This document shows positions 46,929 through 57,512 of a DNA stretch of 64,000 nt, one piece after another. The notes beneath the pieces are model-generated. The model saw only the letters and a program-made list of their open reading frames with translations, searched no databases and had not been told where the DNA came from. Numbering within the stretch: the first letter of the stretch is position 1; each line of letters begins with the position of its first letter. Source of the stretch: Linum tenue (lineage: Eukaryota; Streptophyta; Magnoliopsida; Malpighiales; Linaceae); the NCBI GenBank assembly GCA_946122785.1, contig CAMGYJ010000002.1, positions 22,418,492-22,482,491 on the forward strand. The letters are read 5' to 3'. The translations under genes and the position numbers were made by a program.

Positions 46929-49900
46929 CTACTGCTGCTGGCTCGGCTGTGTCGGTGGTGGCTGTGATCCTCCTTCAGCAATCACCGTAGGCGTTGACCC
47001 GGTACCAAGGTTGTCGTATGGCCTGCCACTTCTCAACACCCTTCCTGGTCTATCTGGACCATTTAGTATCACATATGTGTTTCCTAAATCAGTGTGCAAC
47101 ACACCAATTCCTTGGTTGGCCTGCAAATAATTGAAATGAGTTACTATACCGCTAACATTGTTAAGTTGTTGAGTACAATGAAACGAAGAACTTACCATCC
47201 TAACTTCTCTATCTTGAGCACGTCTACTAGTGACAGCACGATTGATGTGTGCTTCCTACCATGAACAAAGAAAAGAGCATTCAACGACCACTTTATAAGT
47301 TCATTTACGTGTTATCTAACATTCCATTCTATCATGAAAGCCAATTTGCGATGGTCCTCTTACCTGAATTCTGCCAACTAGAGGGCATGTTCTGGCATTG
47401 TAGTCAGCTTTCTTACACTTTGAACATAACCCTGGTCTCCTTTTCACTGCCGAGGGTTGACCTTCCTCATTTGCAGCAGCCCCTCCATCCCTCTCCTGCC
47501 TCCTTCGAACATCCCTCCCTCCACCAGTAGCAGCCCCTCCATCCCTCTCCTGCCTCCTTTGATCAGACCTTCCCCTTCCACCAGTAGCACCCCTTGGACC
47601 TTCAACGTTCCTGCTTCCTTCTCCTCCTTCTAAATTATGCACATTTATCCAAACACATTTTATACTTCAACGATGGTTACAATTTTCACAATTTATCCAA
47701 ACGCATACAACACCAAACTTACCCGTTCTGCCCGAAGAACCGGACAAGTCCGCACATTATGGTCAGGAGCATTGCACTTCTTACAATGCATTACAGACCT
47801 AAACTTCCTCATAGAAGATCCATCACCACCATGTCGAACTGTCTCAATCTCCCCTGGTGTCTTCCTCCGTTGCTTCTTCGGACGTCCAAGTAAGACCTTG
47901 AATTTAGGAGGATAAATTGGGTAGCCTACTGATTCTGGCCAAGCTTGTTGGCCTTCAATGGTAGGAATACCAAATCCATATGCCATCTTGAACGACCCAA
48001 CAGTGTAGTAAGGAGACACGACTTCACTTGGCTCTATCCTCTGCCATTGAAGGCAAGCAATTGCATGTACACATGGAATTCCAGTCAATCCCCACGACCC
48101 ACAACTGCATGTCTTTTCGTCCAAGTCCAACACGTACCCCTTATGGTCAATGGCAACTTCAAACTTCTCCTCCAAGCCTGGAATCACTTGACACATCTTG
48201 GCTAAATCCACACCCTTTCTAATCTTCTTCTCTATCCTAGGACATAGGCGATCCCTCCAACCACCAGCTTGCACATTCTTTTCAACTATTCTGACCATGA
48301 GCTTCCTACGGATACCCTCGAGCATGTCAATGATCCTATCCTCCCTCTCTTCTAAGATATAACCATTGAAGGTTTCTCAAATATTACTTTCCACCGAATC
48401 ACATCTGGAGGTGTGACTCATAAAAGCCCTGCAAAAGGTTTCTGGTTGATGATCCAGAAAATCTTGAAGTAAAGATGGATCTACCCCACTTTGTTGAATC
48501 TCCCCCATGACTTTGATGACTGCTTTGTAATCGTTGATGTTTGTTGCATACACAGCCTCCCAGTATAAGTCTCTATATGCCTTCACCCTATGGTTAACCT
48601 TCCAATTCGCGAAAACATGACGTGCACACTTTCTTAGCGATGCCTCAGGTAAGCAACTGTTTAATGCTTGCACAAGACCCTACAAACAAGAAGATAATGT
48701 AACCCAAATCTAATGCAAAGAAAACATTCCACACACGACAAACATTCTAAAACACATACAAAACACGTAGAATATTTACCTTGTGTTGGTCAGATATGAC
48801 TGTCCACCCACGACCATCAATGGTCCTAAGATCTTGCTGTAAAATAGAAACAAACCACTTCCATGTTTCAAGACTTTCCCCTTCCACTACAGCCCAAGCA
48901 ATAGGGAACATCCTATTGTCTCCATCTTTACCAACAACGCTCAAAAGCATCCATTTAACCTCACCTTTAAGAAAGCACCCATCCAAAGCAAACATTGGTT
49001 GGCAGCCCCTAGTGAAACCCCTTCGAAGCCCACTAAACCAAATGTACAAACTCTTGAACAACACTCGGTTGGGCACATTAGACGGGTCAACTTCTAGAAT
49101 AAAAGTACCGTCTATATCCCGCTCTTTCAAAGCACCAACATACCTCCTAAGCTTGTTATACTCCTCTATCAACGACCCTCCTAACATCCGCTTGGCATAT
49201 ATCCTCGCCCTATAGCATTGCCTCCTCGAAATTATAACATTATGCGTTTGCCTCAGCTCCAACATCATATTCTTTACCTTCCAATCAGGCTCCCTTAAAA
49301 AATGTTCAATGTACTTCTTAGCCACCCAAGTTGCATTTGCAACCCGCATCCGGACAGCCCTAGGACAAGTGTGATCCTTCCCAAGATTCTTCACCATAAA
49401 CAAAGAACGAGCAAGCCAACTACCGTAGATATACCACCCACACTTTTGGCGACATTCAGCACGCTTCTTATTCTTGTCACTTCTCATCCACTTGATATCG
49501 GCTCCAATTGAGATGGAATGCTCCTCCACTGCCTCTTTGAACTGCTCCGGGGAATTGAAGCTCATTCCCACCGTGAACTTTAGTGTAGAATGTTCACATC
49601 TGGGGTTGTAGTGGGGACCGTCATAAATAGGATCAGCTGGCTCTTCGTCTAGATTCCCATGAACTTGTCGTGAGTCAACTGAGCCTCTATATTCTTATTC
49701 GGGTAGAGTTCGGTTTCCCACTTGTTCTGCCCTTTCATGTGCCATATCTTCAGCTTCGGGTTGAGTTTGGTTTTCCCCCTTGTTCTGTCTGTACATGTGG
49801 GATAGCTTCAGCTTCTTCATCTTCAGCTTCTTCATCTTCACCTCCCATAGCTTGTGAGGGAACATCATGTTCGGTCCGCTCATAATCAGTTACAGATTCC

Positions 49901-50430
49901 TGCTCCACAGCTTCACCAGTTGCATCTTTAGTGGTACGAACCCTCATTCGTCGTGCTCTAATCCCTTGACTCTCCAAAGCATCGACGAACTCATCATCAG
50001 AAGTGCGCACATCATCATCCATAAGATGGATGATGTCTCGATTCTGTGACTCCTCATCACCTTCTGTATCACCGTCATCACTGTTCCCTCCACCAGCTTC
50101 TTCATTATCTACAACTTGAGTTTCTATACCTTCCATAAAGATCACGATTTTTCCATTTTCAACACCATGAATCAGTCCATCCATAACCTCGGTGTCGGAC
50201 CTTATTTCAACCAAACCATTTCCCAAATTATGCGATGGAGCCATATACCACAAGCGCTCGACCCTAGCGTATTCAAAGTGGACGACACCAAGCTGTTGTA
50301 ACTGGAAGTAGGAGATGTAGTCTAGGTCCATGTCAACTTCTTCAATCTTCCCATTTAGGTAGCGAGGAACCTCCTCAGAATAGTCCATTTTCCCACCATG
50401 GTGGACTATCAATTCCAAGTACGTAGTCAT
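46929..50430 (-). pseudogene. mudrA-type MULE transposase, disrupted
   Basis: The N-terminal part (from 50430) is a PB1-like leader and an acidic stretch. Then come MSFNSPEQFKEAVEEHSI (zinc-binding leader domain, from 49571), the DDE core with Asp in FALDGCFLKG and TVISDQHK (exon end 48781), an exon from 48679 to about 47723 with the end of the core and the SWIM finger CSCGSWGLTGIPCVHAIAC, a CCHC knuckle (CKKCNAPDHNVRTC), and small exons near 47629-47364, 47255-47196 and 47120-46929. Damage: a frame change near 49750-49800 beside a diverged short duplication, a TAA near 49697 and a TGA near 48379. Splicing of the last exons is approximate. Confidence 0.88.
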
Positions 50431-51435
50431 CCTGCACGTTACATAACATGGTTACTATTACAAATCCTCGATTATATTAATCTAATCACAGTCTAGGGTC
50501 AATAATTTTCTACCATTAAAAGCATTCCCCAAAAGTTGCTAAAAGACAACTTTGCAATCTAGCAATCCACAAACCCGTGACCTTTATGAATTGAATATTA
50601 CAACTCCAAGACAACCAAATCACTATACATGGATGGAAATGACCAGAAGGTGCTTTTGGAATTGAATTCGTACCTGTTGCTCAACTCGCAAAGGGGGTAA
50701 TTTCGTCTTCACGACTTCGTCGTGGTCCCTACTTTCCCCTTCTACTTCCAGCAAATCTTACAGAGCAAAGCCACTTCGTACCCACCACATTTACTTTCTT
50801 GTATGATTACCACCTTCCTTCCGCTTCCCACCTACTTAATTGACCTTCAAATAGCTTCACAACTCCAGAAAAACGGACACGCCCCTTCGCTCCAAAACCC
50901 TAGAAATTTTGGTCTAAACACAATTCCATACAACCCGATTCCTCTTCTAGTAAAGGCATCATCTACTCCTCCCAAGACGATGATACAAGCACTCGCGCAA
51001 GGTTGCCGACGATGATTGCAGAAGAAATCGAGGATGGGTGTCGAAGCTGCCGTCCGAAAAGGTTCCTCCCTGCCCGCCGTGCCCGAAGGTTTCGAAGCTG
51101 CCGTCGAGGATGTTCGTCCCTGTGCCGCGCCAGATGTTCGAGATGTTGACAGACTGCGGAGCTGGCGAATCGACTCCCCTCTGTTCGTCGGGGAAGAGAA
51201 TCGGAGAATCGGGAGAACGGTTAGGGTTCTTGAGTTTTTTTGGGGGAAGTCGAGGGAGGGGTGGGGTAAATGTGATTCGGGTTCGGGTGAAACCCCGATT
51301 TCATTTAACTTTTTTTTTTAATTTGACGTGTAAACACGGGCCTGGGTTTGTAAATAAAAAAAGCCACCTAGACGGACACATCAGCAATGACCTGTCAAAT
51401 AATTCAAAATTAACGGTCAACGGTAGTCAACCATA
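50431..51435. other. MULE right sub-terminal region
   Basis: This is the leader and promoter side of the transposase gene. Frames of about 100-130 codons on the plus strand (51016-51436) are GC-rich and resemble no protein I know. A captured fragment is possible but cannot be shown from the sequence. Confidence 0.4.
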
Positions 51436-51531
51436 ACGGAAAAATACTTTGGGACACAAATGTCGTATCGAATACTTTAGGACACAAATGACACAAAGTT
51501 AATACTTCGGGTTTCCTATTGGTATTAGCCC
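51436..51531 (-). repeat. MULE right terminal inverted repeat
   Basis: Read on the minus strand it begins gggctaataccaataggaaa and matches the left repeat for about 95 bp with scattered differences. Confidence 0.88.
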
Positions 51532-51922
51532 TTTAAAGTTTTTATATGTTTTATCAAGCTAAATCTTTTGCAATACATTAAAATATTAGCTAATTGTTTG
51601 CTAGCGTTAGTAGTTTTTTTAAACTCTTTTCTTAGTTAAAATACTTAAATTTTGGAATGTTGACCACCACATTTTTTTTCGCGTCAGTATCATGTTGCTA
51701 AGTCAATATTACTTACAAAATTGCGAACATAAAGTTAACATTTATCTTATAATTTGTATTTTAAAAAATTTGATTAATAAATTGAAAAGTCATCTAAAAA
51801 TAATAATTTGAAAAGCTTAAAGGATATGACAAATAAATTATATTTTCCCTTTTGTTTATGATCATAGAATTATCTACTCAAAGCAATGATCATAGGTTGT
51901 GCTCACAAAGGACGGGCTTTTA

Positions 51923-52455
51923 GGCCAAGTCCATTGCTAGTCTCCAAATTGTGGGGACTCCCCAAATTTGAGGATTATCCCCATTTTCTTCTTTTTTATT
52001 CCAATGCTACATTCTCCAAATTTGAGGATCTTTCTTTTTAGTTAGTTTTTCTTTACTTAAAAATATACTTATGATCATCTTAATACAATTTGTTCATGTT
52101 AATTTTTGTATAGTTCGTCATCATTTGTAAATACAAAATTGTCGGTAGATTTTTTTTTAAATTTTGAGACCAGTTTTTTTTACAAAAAATGATTGACCTA
52201 ATTTGCGTTTACACACAACACTTGAAAATTATTGATATAATTAAACCCCTATTAACCCCTGAAATCTTAAAAAGAAAAAGAAAAGCCACGTGGTGGGATT
52301 TGGGGAGTCTCTATATTTTGGGGAATCCCCATTTCCACCCCCAAATTTGGGGATTTTTTTTGCAGATCTCCCCTAAATATAGAGACTCCATTGGAGCCAA
52401 CTTTTTTTCAAATATAGAGACTCCCTCATTTATAAAGGCTCTATTGGAGTTAGCC
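51923..52455. mobile_element. Tourist-like MITE
   Basis: TTA occurs on both sides (51920-51922 and 52456-52458). The ends are ggccaagtccattgc and, on the other strand, ggctaactccaatag, with further complementary words (ccccaaatttg) inward. A 3-bp TTA/TAA duplication and GGC ends fit PIF/Harbinger. No coding region in 533 bp. Confidence 0.72.
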
Positions 52456-52458
52456 TTA

Positions 52459-53360
52459 AAGGGTTGGGGTAAAGGTCGGATAAGATCAAAAGAGGGAGTA
52501 GTAAAGGGAGAGGGTTTTCTAAGTTTGCCTAATTTTATAGTCGCATCTTTACATTTTAGATTTGGGCTGTTGTTTTGTAAGATCAAAAGATTCATGGGTA
52601 AAACACTACAAAGAATTATTTCCCTCAACCAATTATTTTCTTTCATTTTTCTAGGTTGATTATGTATGTATATAATGTGAAACTCAAAATTGCAACTATA
52701 TAGTTTACTTAAATTGCCCACCATAGTTACCTAAAAAATAAATTGCCCTCCTTAATTCTAAATAGTCAATGTTTATTAGTTGTATCTTATTTGAATGTTA
52801 TATTATTTTTCTATTCTTTCTGTGTTGCAACACATTATGCATAGTCTTACAACTTGACAAGTTGTTTTCCATTAGAGAATTGTCAAAAATCATAAATTGA
52901 ATGCATCTCCAATATATATCATATATCTATTACTATATAATTGTTTCACCTAAACTCTCCCGATCAACAAGTTTTAGCTGGAAGTTATCAAAACAAACGA
53001 AATGTTTTCAATTAGATTTATATTTCAACATTTATCAAATAATACGATTATTATTTGTATGTTACCCGCCCAACGGAGAGGGCCCGGTGCTAGTTTCTTT
53101 TCTTTTATTCGGTTTAGTAACACCACAATAGCAAGGAACATATATTAAACCCAGTGAAGATTTGACGATCTTCCCTACCATATCCAATTCGGAAGCGGAA
53201 GGTCTGTACTGAGCCCAATATTTACCTCGGCCCAAATCTAACATTATTGAAATTTATAATGGGCCGATCCACCGACCTCGATTTGTTCGACCCAGAAATA
53301 ACTCCGTTTACTGGTTGATGATGCTTTCCATTTCCTTGTAGTTGTAGGCCGTCAGATCAA
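52459..53360. other. Region upstream of the SUMO gene
   Basis: AT-rich with no gene-like frame. Its right part holds the probable SUMO promoter. Confidence 0.4.
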
Positions 53361-53368
53361 TATAAAGG
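53361..53368 (+). promoter_or_regulatory. Possible TATA box of the SUMO gene
   Basis: The word tataaagg lies 187 bp upstream of the ATG, followed by a C/T-rich stretch suitable as a start region. Confidence 0.45.
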
Positions 53369-53547
53369 AAAGCCATCGCACCCGTCCGCCTCCTCCTTTC
53401 CCCGCTGCGCTTTAAGTATTTGTTTATCCCGGCGAGGTGTGCGATAGAGCTGTTTGCGTTGATTATCAGCACTGTTTCTTTCGTCGGAGAATCGTAAGCA
53501 CACGGCGGTTCATAGCTGCAGAGCGAAGAAGCGAGGAGAAAGCAGCA

Positions 53548-54888
53548 ATGTCGGGAGTCACTAATCAGGAGGAAGACAAGAAGCCAGCAGACGGGGCAGC
53601 TCACATCAATCTCAAGGTCAAGGGCCAGGTAAGATTCCCTCTCAACTCTTCGCTTGCCTTCGATTAGCTTCATTCTGATAGGTCACTGCTTTTGTAAGAT
53701 CGCGTTCTTGGTGTCTCAGGATGCGTATTTTCCGACTTGGGTTAAAAGTCGTGTGTTTGATTGTTAGGGTTAGGGTTTCAATTCAATTTTTTTGGGGGTT
53801 TAGTTTGTTTCTGTGCCTGTGTCCTAGTTCATCGTATGGAACTCCCCTATGGAGGGAATACGAGTCATTATTATTATCCATTCCTTACTGGTTTTGGTGC
53901 TTATCGACTAAAGTTGTTCCTTTTCCAATAACTTCTCTATGTTTTTGCGTGGTTTTATTTAGGCGACCCAGGGGAACACTTTATGGGTTACTGGTGGCTA
54001 TGCTGACATTGGTTTCCATTGGTGTTCCCACTTGTTTTGGTCCTTATATCAATTATAGGTAGCAGATACTTGTGATTCTGCGATTCAACGCAGGCTTTGA
54101 GTTACTCTCGCGAACTCTGAAGTACTTTCATGGTTGCCTTATTGGTTTCTTTACTTAGCTCTACCTTTCATTGAGTTGGAGTGTGCAAGCAAGTTTACAC
54201 TGCCGGTGCAGTAAACATGAATAAACGGGACTCTCGTGGATCCCCCTATGGCGAACTAGCATTTGATTAAGTATTGGTCTTGTCTAATTATCTGATAGAA
54301 TTTTCTGTACTGGATTCTATTTTCTGCGTATATAGTTTACTCCGACCGGCTTAGGTTTCGAGATACAACCCAGGAGGGGCAACTAGAGTAGCTTAAGAAA
54401 CATGGGTATATTGTATCCTAGATCAGTGCACAGTCTTTCTGCAAAATATTTAGATCAGTATTTTCTCAATTTCCTTGAGCATGTTATTCTAATTTTTTTT
54501 GCATTTTGTAGGATGGGAATGAAGTCTTCTTCAGGATCAAGAGAAGCACTCAATTGAAGAAGCTTATGGGTGCGTATTGTGATCGTCAGTCGGTTGACCT
54601 CAACTCCATCGCATTCTTGTTTGATGGCCGCAGGCTTCGAGCTGAGCAGACTCCAGATGAGGTCTCTGTCTTTCCTCCTTTATATTCTGCTCTGTTTTTA
54701 TTCTGGCAATATGCTTGAAACATGTCTGCTCTGTGAGCACGTAGTTCAAGTTTGAATTTGTCTTGAGTTTTTGCTGAGCCATCAGTATATAGTACTGATC
54801 TGAGCTTTCTGTCTTGCAGCTAGAGATGGAGGACGGAGACGAGATTGATGCAATGCTCCACCAGACCGGGGGTGCAGCAAGTGCCTAG
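53548..54888 (+). CDS. SUMO: Small ubiquitin-like modifier (SUMO)
   Basis: Exons 53548-53628, 54512-54661 and 54820-54888 encode 99 aa; all introns are GT-AG in phase 0. The N-terminal tail (1-18) is acidic and flexible, and the beta-grasp fold follows from [19 protein letters not shown] to [18 protein letters not shown]. The di-glycine is Gly94-Gly95, so a SUMO protease would remove the last four residues (AASA) before conjugation through the E1/E2 (SAE/SCE1) system. Length and the QTGG ending fit the conserved plant SUMO1/2 type rather than the divergent SUMO3/5 types. The gene is intact and its first intron is long (883 bp). Confidence 0.97.
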
Positions 54889-56250
54889 AAAGATATCTGC
54901 TTTTACTGTGGTAGATGTAAGATATTAGTTATTCTGTGAATTACTGGTCTCTGAGAAGTAGTCTGCTTTTCGAGTAGGGAGCGATCTCTGATATACCGTC
55001 TATCTTTAGTAGTTTGATACTATGCTAGAGGCTATCTTCGTGAGTAGATTGTTATTATGATGCTATCCTCAATCCCCACGGAGGCTAGGTATGTATGGAT
55101 CTATCTATGGGAAATATTGTTGAGACCCTAAATAGCTTTCATCTGGGTATTATTCATTCGCCTGTGCGCCACATTCATCGTTGATTGTTCTTAGGGTCGT
55201 TTGACGAGGAATCTGATAAATTTGCGAGGCAGTTGCGCCCAAATCCTTGCTTACAAAATCACATATCTGTCATGTGGGATTTGACTTTTGAGCTAAATAC
55301 AGTGTTTGGTTAGGATCAGGGTTCTCATTAAAGAAATCAAAATATCATCTTACCCTCGTCTTCTTCCACTCATCCTCATCTTCTTCCTCCCAACAAAATG
55401 CGCCTTAGCGGTTGATCCCAATCCCAAGCGCAATTCTCAGCGACAATGGCTTCGACGGATTGAATGAGTATAATGCTGGCTCTGGAGTCTGGATTGCAAG
55501 GGATGAACTCTATATTCATTTCATCTTTTTGAATCTCGTTGATGACAAACCTCTATTCTCGACGAGGATGAATAACAAAATCCACTGGTGAAGAAACCTA
55601 ATTCTTCATCCAGTTCAATAACAGTGAAATCCACGAGTGTCGATATGGACCAATTCGTTGCATACTCCTAATTGATAATCAAGTCAAATTACCTAATGAC
55701 ATTTCTACTCGCAAGGGATGGTTGAGTTTTATATTGCACTACTTGTTTCTTGCGTTCAACCTTAACAACCAATATCATTTTGCAGAATGGTCTTCATTGG
55801 AGTGCCAAGGATCCTTTTTGTTATTCTCATGCAAACTAGTGTTTATTTTATTTCCAGTGATGTAGGAAGCAACACCGAGTGTCAAAGTCATCAGCATAAG
55901 TATCATGAAAATATATGAGGTTAGCTCTGGTATGCTATATGCTTACATCAATTTCTTGAATATATTGAATATATTGGCTTCCTCTGGCATGTACCCATCA
56001 AAGTGTTTGGTGACGGCATCAGTACAATTCAAATCGTTACTTATGCACGGTTTCATTATCTTGACATGAGACATTCAATTATCTTATATATCATTCAATT
56101 CTTCTTTATTACGATTTTGATGTGCTTTATCCATTTCTCACAACAACAGACTATTCATTTTGCATGCTATTATGTGTGAAAAATATAATTTAATCTTGTA
56201 AACCTATACAATAAATTTGTACCAAAAGAAATAAAAAATTTAACAAAGTG
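54889..56250. other. SUMO 3' region and intergenic DNA
   Basis: The first 200 bp or so are the likely 3' UTR. No further gene or clear repeat is seen; a gtcgtttgacgaggaatctg word near 55197 might be one end of an undelimited element. Confidence 0.4.
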
Positions 56251-57158
56251 AGATCCACTTTTTTAGAATGTGTACCGCGTTGGTGTAGTTTCAAGCACAC
56301 TCATTCACTAAAAAATACACTAATTCATTGCATACACTAGGGGTGAGCATTGGGTGGGTCGGGTGGATTTTGATCATAAAATGCACTCACCCGCGCTTAA
56401 ACGGATTGATAATTTTTAACCCACCACCCACCCACATTTAGTCTCGGATTGGGTCGGGCGGATGGTGGATGATGCGGGTGGGTTTGTGGGTTCACCCACA
56501 TCACAATGTATACAATATAAAGGAGTCAACTTGACATGATAATAGGTGAAGAGAGTTATCGGGGGAAACAAGAAGATGAAATATGGCGAAAAATGTCGAA
56601 TTAGTTCTTAAACTGGATAGAAATTCTATTATGAAAGAGTTTTCTACAGATTGAGATGATTATCAGGTGCAAGGAACTAAGAAAAATAATTCCACAAAGG
56701 AAAGAGCGGTGATCTAGGCACAAGAATTAGAGGAAAAAATAAAGGGAAGAAGAGGGGATCGCTATTTGGAAGGTTTTCTTTGAGGTTCAAACTCCAAGAG
56801 CAGTCCTAGTTTATGTCTAACGTCTCCACTCTCCCCTCTCTAGCGCCAACGACTTTGATCTTTTTGTTGTTGGGTTGAGCGGGTCACCCGCGCACCCATC
56901 CACAACCCACCCACCACTCGGCGGATGGCTTCCCGCGCAACCCGTCACCCACCCACTTAACGAAATTCGGATCAAATGCGGGTGGGTCGGGCCAAAACTG
57001 CGGATGATCCGCCCGCAAACTGCGGATGATCCACCCGCATGCCCAGCCCTAGCATACACTATTCTAACTTTACAAATTACAAGTATGACCCTCATCTCAT
57101 GCAACCAACTCAATGACCCATAGTTTGACCCATGTGTTCAATGTTTTGCTACTTCTTA
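56251..57158. repeat. Flank segment, left copy (with MITE)
   Basis: The segment agatccacttttttagaatg...ttgctacttctt occurs here split by a MITE, and again at 61604-61786 without it. The copies surround the copia element and differ by a few substitutions and short indels. Confidence 0.85.
56339..57051. mobile_element. MULE-like MITE with 9-bp duplication
   Basis: The nonamer gcatacact lies at 56330-56338 and 57052-57060, and once only in the related empty site (61688-61696). The ends are aggggtgagc and, on the other strand, tagggctgggc, close to those of the element at 38746. The interior has gggtgggtcgggtgga-type words in both orientations and no transposase. Confidence 0.88.
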
Positions 57159-57501
57159 TGTTATGAAATAACAAGGAAGAGGAACATACACAAGAGTAAG
57201 AGTAGAGACACAAGAAGAGAGGGGGATTAGAGCTTTCTTATTCATGTGTTCCTTAGTACAAGGAGATCATCTATTTATAGGCACACATCACATAACCTCT
57301 ACATTCTTACAATCAATATACATGAATGTGAGAATGAATGTGAAATAGAAATGGGGTGGAGGGTTACATGTAACACCCAATTGTGCAACTAATGTGTCAT
57401 ATGGAGAAATAAATATAAGGAGATGAGTTACATAGAACTTGTAACATACCATGGAGCATCTAATGTTGGTCATCCATAATAATAATAATATTTTCATAAC
57501 A
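57159..57501 (-). repeat. Copia 3' LTR
   Basis: 343 bp with ends TGTTATG...CATAACA, containing an (AAT) run. It differs from the other LTR at about one or two positions by eye. Confidence 0.92.
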
Positions 57502-57512
57502 CTCCCCCTTGG
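57502..57512 (-). promoter_or_regulatory. Copia polypurine tract
   Basis: On the minus strand ccaagggggag abuts the LTR, the normal site of plus-strand priming. Confidence 0.8.

Larger units (their letters stand above)
45314..51531. mobile_element. Mutator-like element (MULE) with two convergent genes
   Basis: Terminal inverted repeats of about 95 bp bound a 6.2-kb unit that holds a GRF-finger gene on the plus strand (45947-46521) and a mudrA-type transposase on the minus strand (50430-46929). The left end may lie up to 40 bp further out (agggtaaatac at 45274). Flanking nonamers tttaatttt and tttaaagtt match at seven of nine positions, so the target duplication is uncertain. Confidence 0.88.

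Noticed and set aside
51016..51436. Overlapping plus-strand frames near the right end of the MULE
   Set aside because: No similarity to known proteins, and they overlap the terminal region; treated as chance frames.
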